From positions 54,975 through 118,974 of the forward strand of contig JAGGHK010000004.1 of the NCBI GenBank assembly GCA_024104275.1: a stretch of 64,000 nt of DNA, written 5' to 3'. Position 1 is the first letter of the stretch, and every line of letters starts with the position of its first letter. Shown here piece by piece: positions 1 to 8,785 of this stretch. Both the position numbers and the translations under genes were made by a program. Under the pieces are notes generated by a model. It saw nothing but the letters and a program-made list of their open reading frames with translations, ran no database searches and was not told the DNA's origin. Origin of the DNA: Bifidobacterium sp. (GTDB taxonomy: Bacteria > Actinomycetota > Actinomycetes > Actinomycetales > Bifidobacteriaceae).

Positions 1-24
1 ACATTGAGCAACAGACGGGACACC

Positions 25-747
25 ATGGGCTTCATTCACTTTCTCATTGAGCTTCTGAAAGACCCGCGCACCATCATCGCCGGCTGGATCTCGATGGGGG
101 TGGCGCCGACGCTCGGCTTCATCTTCCTCATCGTCTTCATCGAGACCGGCGTCGTCTTCTTCCCGTTCCTGCCCGGCGACTCCCTACTCTTCGCGGCTGG
201 CTTCTTCGCCGCCCCCGACGCGGTGACCGGCAAATCCGCACTTCCCCTGATCGCGTTGCTGCCGGTGATCTGGATCGCGCCGATTGTGGGCGACCAGTGC
301 AATTACTTCATCGGCCACTTCTTCGGCCGCAAGATCATCGAAAGCGGCAAAGTCAAGGCAATGACCCCCGAACGCCTCGCCAAAACGGAAGCCATGATCG
401 ACAAGTGGGGCCCGCTCGCCGTCTTCCTCGGTCGCTTCTTCCCGTTCATCCGCACGTTCATGCCCTTCATCTCCGGGCTTTCCGGCATGCGCTGGCGCCG
501 ATTCACGCCGTTCTCAATGCTCGGCGGGCTCACCTGGTCGACGCTGTTCACCCTGCTCGGCTACTTCTTCGGTGGTATCCCGATCGTCCAGAAGAACTTC
601 GAGCTGGTCATCGTCGCCATCCTCGTCATTTCGCTGCTGCCCACCATCATCGGCTTGGCGAAAGCCAAGTTCGGCAAGAAGAATCCCGATAACAAGGCCG
701 AAGAAAACACCGTCGCAACGCTTGAAGAAACCGAAGTCAGCGACTGA
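25..747 (+). CDS. DedA family (VTT domain) membrane protein
   Basis: Polytopic inner-membrane protein of the DedA family, about 240 residues, the normal family length. Visible hallmarks are FIETGVVFFPFLPGDSLLF near residue 45, CNYFIGHFFGRK near 95, and GRFFPFIRTF followed by MPFISGLSGM near 145; the C-terminal 30 residues are a charged cytoplasmic tail. Family members are implicated in membrane homeostasis and lipid-carrier translocation; nothing here identifies the substrate. I took the ATG at 25; an in-frame TTG at 4 is possible, and the window edge prevents checking further upstream. It stands alone, with a 620-bp gap before lutA. Confidence 0.85.
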   Translation: MGFIHFLIELLKDPRTIIAGWISMGVAPTLGFIFLIVFIETGVVFFPFLPGDSLLFAAGFFAAPDAVTGKSALPLIALLPVIWIAPIVGDQCNYFIGHFFGRKIIESGKVKAMTPERLAKTEAMIDKWGPLAVFLGRFFPFIRTFMPFISGLSGMRWRRFTPFSMLGGLTWSTLFTLLGYFFGGIPIVQKNFELVIVAILVISLLPTIIGLAKAKFGKKNPDNKAEENTVATLEETEVSD

Positions 748-797
748 CTCAGGCCGGATTCCGAGTTTTCCTTAACCTCATCCGCCTGCGCAATCCA

Positions 798-886
798 CCC
801 CATCCCAGCGTGCACGGAAGCCTATGTTGCCGGTTCCGGTTCTGTGGTTGTGGCTGCCCCCATCCCCAACGTGTACGGAAGCCTAT
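798..886 (+). repeat. Imperfect direct repeat pair, 28-29 bp
   Basis: Copies at 798-825 and 858-886 start CCCCATCCC, differ by one indel and two substitutions, and end in the shared ACGGAAGCCTAT. Each contains a small dyad (CGTGCACG or CGTGTACG). The spacing is 60 bp, close to six helical turns. They lie downstream of the DedA gene. Function unknown. Confidence 0.6.
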
Positions 887-1184
887 TTAACAACCCACAT
901 TTCGCCGTCGGCATGGAGACCTTTCTTTCTTACAATAAATATCAAACGTTATTAATATCTCGACAACTATTCATTATCTGTTACTCACTAATAAGCAAAT
1001 TTATCGCTTAAAATCAGCAGAATAATATAAAAGACTAATTTTAATATTTCCACCGATGCTGCGATCTGATACATATACAGCCGGGCATGCTATTATCAAA
1101 TCTTGTAATTTCTTTGTTTTACGAGCATTTTCAGGTTTTTGTTGCAACATTATCAACGATAAGTCACTAGTTAGCCGTAATAAT

Positions 1185-1205
1185 GTGAGCAAACTCACGT
1201 TGACA
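1185..1205 (+). promoter_or_regulatory. Palindrome GTGAGCAAACTCAC abutting a TTGACA hexamer, candidate lut operator
   Basis: A perfect 5-4-5 palindrome (1185-1198) is followed two bases later by TTGACA (1200-1205), a textbook -35 sequence. No clear -10 lies 16-18 bp downstream, so the promoter assignment is tentative. The lutA ATG is 166 bp further on. The dyad differs from the TGGT-N3-ACCA type of LldR/FadR-family sites, so the regulator is not identifiable here. Confidence 0.4.
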
Positions 1206-1370
1206 ATATTTATTTTACGATAAATCACGGCTTTTCTTAATTTCTGGCATATATCGTTATATATTGAAGGTTATTTTTGATGGGGCATTGAACGTTTACA
1301 TATACGCGCAAGGAAGCCATCGATACGAGCCTAAAGCAATAACGTCTAAGGCCAACTCGAAGGAGTCAAG

Positions 1371-2195
1371 ATGAAGGTAGTGATTTTCTCCACCTGCCTG
1401 GTCGACCTGATATTTCCCAATGTCGGGAAAGCCATGGTTGAAGTTCTGGAAAGGTTCGGTTGCGAAACCTATATGCCGATGCAGCAAATCTGCTGCGGGC
1501 AGATCACGTTCAACAGCGGATATGTCAAGGAATCCACGACCACGATGCACAACGAGATCGACGCGCTGATGAGCGTCGACGCCGATTACATCGTCGGTCC
1601 TGCCGGTTCCTGCGTCAACATGCTGAAGGAACTGCAATTCCACCTGCCCAAGGGCGATGACGCATACAAGGCCAAGGCGCACGAGATGGCCGGCAAGACC
1701 TACGAGTTCTCGCAATTCCTCTACCGCGTGCTCGGCGTACTCGACGCGGGCGCACAGCTGGACGCCGTGGCCACCTATCACCGCTCCTGCCACATGACCA
1801 GGCTCCTCGGCGAGCGCGAGAGTCCTTATATTCTTATGGATCACGTCAAGGGCCTCAAGGTCCAGGAGCTGCCGCATATCGAAAACTGCTGCGGTTTCGG
1901 CGGCATGTTCTCCATGAAGATGCCCGAGGTCTCACAGGAAATGGTCAACGAGAAGGTCTCGGACGTTGAAAGCACAGGTGCGCAGGTACTGATCTCCTGC
2001 GATCCCGGGTGCCTGATGAACATCGGCGGGCGTTTCAACCGCCTCGGCAAGAAGATCACCATCATGCATCTGGCGGAAGTGCTTAACAGCAATGTCGACA
2101 TGAGCCGCGTGAAGTACGTCGACGCAGACGAGCGCAAGGCCATCGACGAACAGACTTTGCAGCATTCCAACGCACATGAGGAGGCTCTGGTATGA
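1371..2195 (+). CDS. lutA: LutA: cysteine-rich CCG-domain subunit of L-lactate oxidation complex
   Basis: First subunit of the LutABC system that oxidises L-lactate to pyruvate. The 274-residue product has the two cysteine-rich repeats of the family: FSTCLVD at the N-terminus with MQQICCGQITFNSGY near 40, and HRSCHMTRLLGE near 142 with ENCCGFGGMFSMKMPE near 170. The CCG domains bind iron-sulfur clusters. AAGGAG stands just before the ATG. The stop overlaps the lutB start by four bases, so the two are translationally coupled. No lactate regulator or lactate permease gene is adjacent, unlike many lut loci. Confidence 0.92.
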   Translation: MKVVIFSTCLVDLIFPNVGKAMVEVLERFGCETYMPMQQICCGQITFNSGYVKESTTTMHNEIDALMSVDADYIVGPAGSCVNMLKELQFHLPKGDDAYKAKAHEMAGKTYEFSQFLYRVLGVLDAGAQLDAVATYHRSCHMTRLLGERESPYILMDHVKGLKVQELPHIENCCGFGGMFSMKMPEVSQEMVNEKVSDVESTGAQVLISCDPGCLMNIGGRFNRLGKKITIMHLAEVLNSNVDMSRVKYVDADERKAIDEQTLQHSNAHEEALV

Positions 2196-4162
2196 GCACC
2201 ACACAAATGGACGACACCATGTTCAAGCGGACCGGCAAACCTACCGGCACGATGCTGCAATATGGCGACAAGAACTTTGTCAACCGTGTCCACCAGAGCA
2301 CGGCCGACAAGTTCGCACACGGCGCCATCTCCAACGCGCAGGACGCGCAGTGGGTCAAGCGTGAGACCGCACGCGCCGAACTCGGCAACTGGGAGGGGTG
2401 GCGTGACCTCGGTGAGCAGATTCGTCAGCAATGCATCCGCTACCTGCCCGACTACCTCGAGGAATTCTCCGACAACGTCGAAAAGCGCGGCGGGCACGTC
2501 TTCTTCGCGCAGACCGACGTCGAGGCGCGTGATTTCATCACCGATCTGGTCAAGAAGAAGCAGGCGCACAAGATCGTCAAGCCGAAGTCCATGGTCACCT
2601 CCGAAATCGGACTCGACAAGGCGCTCTTAAAGATTCCCGATGTCAAGGTCACCGAAACGGATCTGGCCGAATTCATCCTTGAGCTCGACAACTGGGACGA
2701 GCCCTCCCATCTGGTCTTCCCCGCGCTGCACAAGAACCGTGACCAAGTCAAGGAACTGTTAGAGAAAATCGGCTATACCGGCGACAACGACCCTCAGCAC
2801 GAAGCGCGTTTCTCCCGCAAGGTGCTGCGCGAACGGTTCCTCGAGGCCGACATGTCGATTACCGGCTGCAACTTCGCCGTGGCCGACCAGGGCATGGTCA
2901 ACATCGTCACCAACGAAGGCAATGCCGATCTTTCCATGGCCATCGCGCCTACGCAGGTGGTCGTCATGGGTATGGAACGTATCGTGCCGACGCTGCGCGA
3001 GGCGGAGACGATGGACAACATGCTCGTCCGTTCCGCCGTCGGTTCCAAACTCACCTCCTACTGCAGTTTCGTTTCGCCGAAGCTTCCCGACGAGGCCGAC
3101 GGACCCGAGGACTTCTATGTGGTCATCGTCGACAACGGACGTTCCAACGCGCTGGGCACCGATTTCGAGCCGATCCTGCAGTGCATCCGCTGCGCTTCCT
3201 GCCTGAACGTCTGCCCGATCTACCGCAACATCGGCGGCAAGGGCTACGGCTCCATCTACCCAGGACCCATCGGCGTCGTGCTCTCCCCGTTGCTGCAAGG
3301 CGACTACGACGAGTTCCACGATTTGCCGTACGCCTGCTCGCTCTGCACTGCCTGCACCGCGACCTGCCCCGTGAAGATTCCGCTGCACGAGCTGATCTTA
3401 AAGCACCGCGAGATCGAGATGAACGACAAGCACATGGGCGACCTCATCGCCGACACCGTGATGAAGGTCATCGGTATGGGCACCGGCCATTCCTCGCTCT
3501 TCCGCACCGCGCTCACCTTCGATCACGTTGCGATGAATACCATCGCAAAGAAAGGGCACAAGGATCCGGCAACCGGCAAGCGCGTGCCCGACACCGCCAA
3601 GAACCTCAACGAAAACGGCAAGCACGAGGAATGGATGCCGTTCGTCTTCGGCGGGTGGACCAAGGTCCGCGACCTGCCCGAACCACCGGCCCATTCCAAG
3701 AACTTCCGCACGTGGTTCAACGACCGCAAGACGGCACAATATAAAGCCGCAGGCAACGACGTGGAGTTCAACAAGGCTCAGCGCGAGATTCTGGCGCAGA
3801 ACCCGAATACCCCTGAGTATGGCTCGTTCGATAACAGCGTTTCTGCACGCCGGGCCGCGAAGTACGGCACCACCGAGCCTGCGCCGCTTTCCGACTCGAC
3901 CGTGCCCGTGGCTCTGGGTTCAATCGAGGAGGCCGGCACCGGCGATTACGGCAAGAAGCCCGTCGCCGCAGCTCCCGCAGCTACCAGCAATCCTGTGCTG
4001 CAACAAGCAGTCACAGGCAATCCGACGGCAGCCAGCGCTGCTTCCGGTAATAGTGCTTCCGTCGCTGCCCCGAGCGGTGCCGGTTCGAGCGGTGCTGGTT
4101 CGAGCGGTGCTGGTTCGACTTCGGCCCCGAACGACGGCACGGTAGATGGAAAGAAGGAATGA
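2192..4162 (+). CDS. lutB: LutB: 4Fe-4S ferredoxin-type subunit with long C-terminal extension
   Basis: Iron-sulfur subunit of LutABC. The N-terminal half is the LUD domain (about residues 60-300). Two ferredoxin motifs follow: CIRCASCLNVCP near residue 331 and CSLCTACTATCPVK near 382. The family usually ends near 475-490 residues; this protein has 656. The extra 150 or so residues are low-complexity (A, S, T, G, P), with an exact SGAGS repeat encoded by three 15-bp units. The extension is probably disordered and cytoplasmic; its role is unknown. It starts at the ATGA overlap with lutA and ends three bases before lutC. Confidence 0.9.
   Translation: MSTTQMDDTMFKRTGKPTGTMLQYGDKNFVNRVHQSTADKFAHGAISNAQDAQWVKRETARAELGNWEGWRDLGEQIRQQCIRYLPDYLEEFSDNVEKRGGHVFFAQTDVEARDFITDLVKKKQAHKIVKPKSMVTSEIGLDKALLKIPDVKVTETDLAEFILELDNWDEPSHLVFPALHKNRDQVKELLEKIGYTGDNDPQHEARFSRKVLRERFLEADMSITGCNFAVADQGMVNIVTNEGNADLSMAIAPTQVVVMGMERIVPTLREAETMDNMLVRSAVGSKLTSYCSFVSPKLPDEADGPEDFYVVIVDNGRSNALGTDFEPILQCIRCASCLNVCPIYRNIGGKGYGSIYPGPIGVVLSPLLQGDYDEFHDLPYACSLCTACTATCPVKIPLHELILKHREIEMNDKHMGDLIADTVMKVIGMGTGHSSLFRTALTFDHVAMNTIAKKGHKDPATGKRVPDTAKNLNENGKHEEWMPFVFGGWTKVRDLPEPPAHSKNFRTWFNDRKTAQYKAAGNDVEFNKAQREILAQNPNTPEYGSFDNSVSARRAAKYGTTEPAPLSDSTVPVALGSIEEAGTGDYGKKPVAAAPAATSNPVLQQAVTGNPTAASAASGNSASVAAPSGAGSSGAGSSGAGSTSAPNDGTVDGKKE
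4072..4116 (+). repeat. Three 15-bp tandem units inside lutB
   Basis: Units at 4072-4086, 4087-4101 and 4102-4116 share GAGCGGTGCYGGTTC and encode SGAGS-type pentapeptides in the LutB tail. Units two and three are identical. Units this similar are prone to slippage, so copy number may vary between strains; the reading frame is kept because 15 is a multiple of three. Confidence 0.8.
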
Positions 4163-4165
4163 TCA

Positions 4166-4867
4166 ATGACGGATCGCGAAGTATTTCTTGATTATCTGGC
4201 GGCAAAAAGCGGGCGTCCGCGTCATCAGCTCAAAGACCACCCGTTCAAGCCGGTCAATGACCTTCCCGAGACCACGCTTTCCGGGCACACTCAGGACGAG
4301 CTGCTGGAGATTGCACGCAAGAACGCACCTGCCGTCCACGTCGATTTCCAGACCACCGACAAGGCCGGCCTGCCCGCCGCGCTTGACAAGTTCATCGCCG
4401 CCAAGGCCGATGGCAAGCTGTTGCTGCCGACCTACGACGAGAACTACCAGGCGTTCGGGCTTGAGGCCTGGCGCGACGGACTTGACCCGCAACCCTCCTT
4501 CTGGGTGCCGAACGCCGGACGCGAAGCTAACATCGCCACCGCGAACCACTCGGAAGCGGCCATCGGTTTCGCCGACTTCCTGTGCGCCGAATCCTGCACC
4601 ATCACCGCCCCAACTACTCCCGGCCAAGGCCGCGCCTTCCACTTCCTGCCGGTTCATTACCTGAGCATCATCCGCAAGTCGAAGATCGTACCTCGGACCC
4701 GTCAGGCGATGGATTACTATGAGCCGGCCATGAAGTCCGGCAAGCTCAAAACCTCGAACATCAACTTCATCAGCGGCACCTCATCCACCGGCGATATCGA
4801 GATGGTTCTGGTCGTCGGCGTTCACGGCCCGTTGGATATGACCTACTTGGTCGTCGAAGACATGTGA
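4166..4867 (+). CDS. lutC: LutC: LUD-domain subunit of L-lactate oxidation complex
   Basis: Third LutABC subunit, 233 residues, LUD (DUF162) family, the usual size. Recognisable segments are the conserved acidic start of the fold near residue 130 (HSEAAIGFADFLCAESCTI), and the C-terminal ISGTSSTGDIEMVLVVGVHG characteristic of LutC-type proteins. AAGGA precedes the ATG. It is the last gene of the operon; a strong bidirectional hairpin follows. Electrons from lactate must go to an acceptor not encoded here. Confidence 0.9.
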   Translation: MTDREVFLDYLAAKSGRPRHQLKDHPFKPVNDLPETTLSGHTQDELLEIARKNAPAVHVDFQTTDKAGLPAALDKFIAAKADGKLLLPTYDENYQAFGLEAWRDGLDPQPSFWVPNAGREANIATANHSEAAIGFADFLCAESCTITAPTTPGQGRAFHFLPVHYLSIIRKSKIVPRTRQAMDYYEPAMKSGKLKTSNINFISGTSSTGDIEMVLVVGVHGPLDMTYLVVEDM

Positions 4868-4929
4868 TCGGCATCAGTTCATCTATCGTCTGACTAGTCA
4901 CGGGCGATAGATTACAGCTGAAAATAATA

Positions 4930-4968
4930 AATTGGGCACTCCCTAGAATTCTTAGGGAGTGCCCAATT
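4930..4968. terminator. Bidirectional terminator between lutC and ulaF
   Basis: Perfect 16-bp inverted repeat (4930-4945 and 4953-4968, left arm AATTGGGCACTCCCTA) with a 7-base loop. It lies between convergent genes and is AT-rich at its outer ends, so it can end transcripts from either side. Confidence 0.85.
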
Positions 4969-4986
4969 GCTATCTATCGATATTTT

Positions 4987-5679
4987 TTAATGCTGGCCGT
5001 AAACATTCTGGTAGCGGTCGTTAAGCTTGTCGATATCTTCCTGCGCGATCGGGATGATGTCGCCAAGCTGGCGGGCGGCCCACATCGTATGCGCCACTTC
5101 CTCGGTCATTGCGGCGGCCTTGACGGCGCCCTCGGCGTCCTTGCCAATGGTGAAGGGGCCATGGTTCTGCATCAGCACGGCCGGAGAATGTGGATACTTC
5201 TTCAACGTATCCACAACGCCCTTGCCAATGGCCTCCGAACCGATCAGTTCGAACGGGCCGACCGGCACCGGGCCGCCGAACTCGTCGCCCATCATCGTCA
5301 GACCGCAGGGAATGTTCTGGCCGGTGGCGGCCCAAGCGGTCGCATAGGTGGAGTGGGTGTGCACGACGCCGTAAACGTCGGGCATGTTGCGATAGATATA
5401 GGCGTGGGACTTGGTGTCGGAGCTTGGAGCGGCAAGGCCGTCCACCGGATCGCCATTGAGATCGCAGACCACCATCGACTCCGGCGTCAGACTCTCATAA
5501 CGCATGCCGGAAGGCTTGATCACCATCAAATCGGCCGTGCGCAGGCGCTGCGAGACGTTACCGGCCGTCCACACCACTAGGTTCCACTTAATCAGCTGCT
5601 CATGCAACGTGGCGACAACCTCGCGCACCTGCTTGACTTCGGCACGAACCTCAGGCCCAAAATCATCCAATGTAGCCAT
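4987..5679 (-). CDS. ulaF: L-ribulose-5-phosphate 4-epimerase (UlaF/AraD type)
   Basis: Class II aldolase-fold epimerase converting L-ribulose 5-phosphate to D-xylulose 5-phosphate, which feeds phosphoketolase. The 230-residue length matches UlaF/AraD. The zinc-binding HTHSTYATAWA is near residue 95, GDEFGGPVPVGPFE follows, and MQNHGPFTIGKDA is near 160. Start: ATG at 5679 (MATLDDFG) has AAAGGA upstream; a longer in-frame start at 5733 lacks family support. UlaF and AraD cannot be separated by sequence alone; the ulaD/ulaE company favours UlaF. It is separated from the permease gene by 227 bp with a hairpin, so it may be transcribed separately or attenuated. Confidence 0.88.
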   Translation of the reverse strand: MATLDDFGPEVRAEVKQVREVVATLHEQLIKWNLVVWTAGNVSQRLRTADLMVIKPSGMRYESLTPESMVVCDLNGDPVDGLAAPSSDTKSHAYIYRNMPDVYGVVHTHSTYATAWAATGQNIPCGLTMMGDEFGGPVPVGPFELIGSEAIGKGVVDTLKKYPHSPAVLMQNHGPFTIGKDAEGAVKAAAMTEEVAHTMWAARQLGDIIPIAQEDIDKLNDRYQNVYGQH

Positions 5680-5766
5680 ATTTATTCCTTTCATTACGAT
5701 TGCCGCAGACGCGACGTTCCTCGCTACCGGCAATCATCCATATTTATTGATATCTCAAATTTACAG

Positions 5767-5795
5767 TATCTACGTTACCGCTCACATAAGCACAA
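5767..5795 (-). promoter_or_regulatory. Possible ulaF promoter
   Basis: On the minus strand TTGTGC (5790-5795) and TAGATA (5767-5772) are 17 bp apart, about 90 bp upstream of the ulaF ATG and downstream of the terminator hairpin at 5832-5884. This would let ulaF be expressed apart from the permease gene. Both hexamers are only partial matches. Confidence 0.35.
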
Positions 5796-5831
5796 CCGCA
5801 AACCAAACACTCAAGAAAGTCATTATAAAAA

Positions 5832-5884
5832 TTCCGCCATATCCAAACCACTCGCTTAACGCAAGCGGTGCAGATATGGCGGAA
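5832..5884 (-). terminator. Hairpin after the MFS permease gene
   Basis: Perfect 12-bp arms (TTCCGCCATATC at 5832-5843, complement at 5873-5884) with a GC-rich inner stem in the 29-base loop. It lies 22 bp after the permease stop on its transcript and before ulaF, so it is a terminator or attenuator. Confidence 0.65.
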
Positions 5885-5906
5885 CCTAACAAGACTTCAC
5901 GAGAGC

Positions 5907-7274
5907 TTACAGGCTCTCGAGATCCTTGCCACGGGTCTCCTGCGCGAAGAGGTAGGTAATCGCGCCGATGACCAAGCAGATGCCGAAGAAGGTGAACGCC
6001 TTGGTGATCACGGAGATGTCGATGTGCTGAGCGACGAAGCTGCCGCCGACGAGCACGCCCATGAGGGCCGGGCCGATGACCTTGGCGATGGCGCCAAGGC
6101 CGTAGCCCAAGCCGAGACCGGTGGAACGCACGTCGTTCGGGAACTGCTCTCCACCGAAGGCGTTGAGGATGCCGAACGCGCCATCAGCGAAGGTCATGAT
6201 GATGAGGATCGCAATGTAGAACGCCCAGCCGGAGCTGTGGAAGAACGCAGCGTAGAAGCAACCCAGGGCGCCGACAATGCCGAAGATGAACATCGTCCAG
6301 CGACGGCCGATGACGTCAGCGAGCCAAGCGGAACCGAAGCGGCCAATGCAGTCGGCCACGGAGACGCCCATGAACAAGTAGGCGACCATCTGCGGGGTGA
6401 AGTGGAACGCATCCTTGAGCAGCGTCTGGCCCCAAGACTGGATGGCGAAGCTGCCCATCATGAAGCAGAACGAGCCAATGGTGATGATGACCAGCGGACG
6501 CATGTGCTTGCTGAAGAGCTCGCTGTAGCCGACCTTCTTCTCGACCTCGACGGCAGGAAGAGTGCCGACCTGGTCGATCGGGAGTTCCATGGCCCAAGCG
6601 AGAGCCTCGCGAGCCTTGTCGTCCTGACCCTTGGTCTGATAGAAACGAGGGGATTCAGGCACATAGTGCAACCAGACGAGCAGCAGCACCGGCAGAGCAC
6701 CGATGGCGATGAGAATACGCCAGTTGTCGCCGACGATGCTCTGGGAAACGGAACCGAGCAGCAGACCGAGCGGGATGAAGACGGAAGCGAGGCCGGAAAG
6801 CATACCGCGGTGCTTGCTCGGGACGAACTCCTGAACGTAGGGAATCGAGGTGATGTTGAGGCCGCCGACGCCGACGCCCACGCCGATGCGCAGGAAGGCA
6901 AGCAGCGCCCAGGCGCGGTCAGGCAGGAACACCGAGAGGACGGTGAAGGCGACGAAGCAGATCACGCACCATTGGAAGGCGTGCTTGCGGCCGAACTTGT
7001 CGGCCAGACGACCCCAGACGATGGAACCGATGACGGTGCCAAGGCCCGAGCAGGCCAGAATGACGCCAGCCTCAAAGCCTGTCAGCTTCCATGCGGTCGT
7101 CAGCAGCGAGACCACGAAGCCGATCAGGAACATGTCGAAGAACTCCGAGACATTGCCCAAGATCACCAGCGAGATAATGCTCTTCTGGTGGCCGGTCAGC
7201 GGCCGGGAATCCATTTGCTCATATGCAGTGACCGGTTTGGCCGATGCCGCTGGAGCATTTGTTGTTGTGCTCAT
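5907..7274 (-). CDS. MFS transporter of the ula-like regulon
   Basis: Major facilitator permease, 455 residues, twelve predicted membrane spans. Visible signatures include GRLADKFGRK in loop 2-3, PESPRF at the end of the N-terminal half (a sugar-porter-type motif), and GSAWLADVIGRR in the second half. It probably imports the substrate of the surrounding sugar-acid genes without phosphorylating it, replacing the PTS (UlaABC) of enteric ula operons. It lies 37 bp downstream of the kinase gene on the same strand, with AAGGA ahead of the ATG. The substrate (ascorbate or another lactone/sugar acid) is inferred from context. Confidence 0.8.
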   Translation of the reverse strand: MSTTTNAPAASAKPVTAYEQMDSRPLTGHQKSIISLVILGNVSEFFDMFLIGFVVSLLTTAWKLTGFEAGVILACSGLGTVIGSIVWGRLADKFGRKHAFQWCVICFVAFTVLSVFLPDRAWALLAFLRIGVGVGVGGLNITSIPYVQEFVPSKHRGMLSGLASVFIPLGLLLGSVSQSIVGDNWRILIAIGALPVLLLVWLHYVPESPRFYQTKGQDDKAREALAWAMELPIDQVGTLPAVEVEKKVGYSELFSKHMRPLVIITIGSFCFMMGSFAIQSWGQTLLKDAFHFTPQMVAYLFMGVSVADCIGRFGSAWLADVIGRRWTMFIFGIVGALGCFYAAFFHSSGWAFYIAILIIMTFADGAFGILNAFGGEQFPNDVRSTGLGLGYGLGAIAKVIGPALMGVLVGGSFVAQHIDISVITKAFTFFGICLVIGAITYLFAQETRGKDLESL

Positions 7275-7311
7275 ATCTTATCCTTGTTTCTCTTTGTTTT
7301 GATAATAAATA

Positions 7312-8262
7312 CTAACGATCGATGTCGGTGCCGAGCGGGATGTCTAGTTCGTCAGGACGGATGCGGGTCAGATCGCCCTTGTGGGTGATGGCGAACTTGG
7401 AAGCGCGCTGGCCCCACTTGACGCCTTCGGCGATGTCGCCGGAAAGGTAGCCGTGCAGCGTGGCGGCGACGAACGAATCGCCGGCGCCAGGGCGGTCGAT
7501 GACCGGGACCGCGGTGGTCTTGTATTCGGTGAAGCCTTCGTGAGTGCGCAGGTACGGGCCCTCCATGTGATTGGTGGTGACAACATACTCTGGATTGAAG
7601 CGCATCATCAGCTCGGCAGTCACTTCTTCAGGCGTTCCGGTGATGCCGAAGACCTTTTCCGCGTCTGAAATCGAGCAGAAGAGGACATTGGCCTCCTCGG
7701 CAATGGGGGTGAGCACCTTGCGTGCCTGCTCCCCGCTCCACAGCTTGTGACGGAAATTGACGTCCAGCGCAAGCTTGGCGCCGCGCTCAATCGCGTGATC
7801 GGCGGCGTAACGCACTACTTCAGCGGTGGTGTCGGTCAGCGCAGCAGTGATGCCGGTGACGAACATGAGCCTGGTATCGAGCATCGTATCCCAGTCGTAC
7901 TCGTCGATACCGGTGGCACGGAAGGAGGTCCAATCGCGGTCATAGATGACGTTCGCAGGCATTGGGCCGGCTCCTGGCTCCATGAAATAGAGGGCCGTAC
8001 GGCCGCCGGGCTTGCGTACCATAGTCTTCATGTCGACGCCAACGGAACGGTATTCGGCCAGAATGTAATCGCCGAGATCGCCTTCCGGCAGCGAGCTGGT
8101 CCACAGGGTCTTGCGCCCAAGCTGGGCAAGCAGGCCGGCGACGTTCGCTTCGGAGCACGCGGGGTTCATGGAAACGGAACGGGTGAACATTAGACGTTCA
8201 CCGCTATTGACGGTGAAACGGATTTGGCCTTCACCGATGGTAGAAAGATCATAAGTTGCCAT
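7312..8262 (-). CDS. PfkB-family sugar kinase
   Basis: Ribokinase/PfkB-fold kinase, 316 residues, similar in layout to 2-keto-3-deoxygluconate kinases. The catalytic RPGAGDSFVAATLHGYLSG is near residue 250, with the GAGD anion hole and Asp base intact; LALDVNFRHKLW near 170 is the family's substrate-phosphate region. It stands first in the block kinase-MFS-ulaF. In a PTS-free pathway it would supply the phosphate that the downstream enzymes (lactonase, UlaD, UlaE, UlaF) require. Substrate is inferred. AAGGAG lies 10 bases before the ATG. Confidence 0.8.
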   Translation of the reverse strand: MATYDLSTIGEGQIRFTVNSGERLMFTRSVSMNPACSEANVAGLLAQLGRKTLWTSSLPEGDLGDYILAEYRSVGVDMKTMVRKPGGRTALYFMEPGAGPMPANVIYDRDWTSFRATGIDEYDWDTMLDTRLMFVTGITAALTDTTAEVVRYAADHAIERGAKLALDVNFRHKLWSGEQARKVLTPIAEEANVLFCSISDAEKVFGITGTPEEVTAELMMRFNPEYVVTTNHMEGPYLRTHEGFTEYKTTAVPVIDRPGAGDSFVAATLHGYLSGDIAEGVKWGQRASKFAITHKGDLTRIRPDELDIPLGTDIDR

Positions 8263-8738
8263 ATCAGCACTTCTCCTTGTAACTATTTACGTTGCGAAAC
8301 GTCTTGGCGACGTTACGCTCCTTTCCCGCCAAACACATAGCAGGTTGAAAATCCGACGATCCGAACGTCCCGGGCTTTTCGCGGGGCACGAAAGCAGGAA
8401 ATCGATATGTTCGGAAAATCATTATTTCGGTCCGGCCGCGTTATACGACGCATCGCGGAACCGGAAAGACCGTTGACCCATATCCTTCAGTTGACAGAGG
8501 CCACGGTGAAGCTGCACCCGCTAGAAACCGCGGACACAGAACTATAAAGTTATGTTTTTTTATTTATTGCAACAGATTGGCCTGACACCTGTATCAGTAC
8601 CGGAAACAAGCCAGTTATCGCTATTTTCACCGGTAGTGGTGACGGAATTGCAGTGTTGAAGCGGCAGTCTGCAAATCCATCACTGTCACCGGTTGAATAA
8701 GTTATATTCTGTATTCAATTATATTAAGTTATGTCATA
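8263..8738. promoter_or_regulatory. Regulatory gap upstream of the kinase operon
   Basis: No gene seen. The region holds the promoter for kinase-MFS-ulaF. A weak candidate on the minus strand is TTGCAA (8567-8572) and TTTATA (8543-8548), 18 bp apart. ATATGTTC at 8405-8412 is a half-site of the palindrome found twice at the SorC gene. Dyads AACGTC-N5-GACGTT (8298-8314) and TCACCGGTAGTGGTGA (near 8627) are also present. Which of these is functional cannot be told from sequence. Confidence 0.4.
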
Positions 8739-8774
8739 CCGTGCGTTCCGCGATCTTGCGGCCGGAACGCACGG
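8739..8774 (-). terminator. Terminator after ulaE
   Basis: Perfect 11-bp GC-rich arms (CCGTGCGTTCC at 8739-8749, complement 8764-8774), 11 bp after the ulaE stop, followed on the transcript by an AT-rich stretch. It ends the lactonase-ulaD-ulaE operon. Confidence 0.7.
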
Positions 8775-8785
8775 GCCGGAAGCAA

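Larger units (their letters stand above)
748..1370. other. Long AT-rich intergenic region before lutA
   Basis: I see no convincing gene here. The first 140 bases carry a direct repeat (listed separately); from about 900 the base composition becomes markedly AT-rich compared with the flanking genes. A short minus-strand frame at 1001-1228 has no ribosome binding site or family resemblance and I do not call it. The region must contain the lutABC promoter, and a palindrome next to a TTGACA hexamer lies at 1185-1205. Confidence 0.6.

Noticed and set aside
1001-1228. 75-codon minus-strand frame in the AT-rich gap
   Set aside because: Random-looking composition, no ribosome binding site, no recognisable domain.
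4987-5679. AraD of an arabinose operon
   Set aside because: No araA or araB nearby; the ulaD, ulaE and SorC context favours UlaF, although the enzymatic step is the same.
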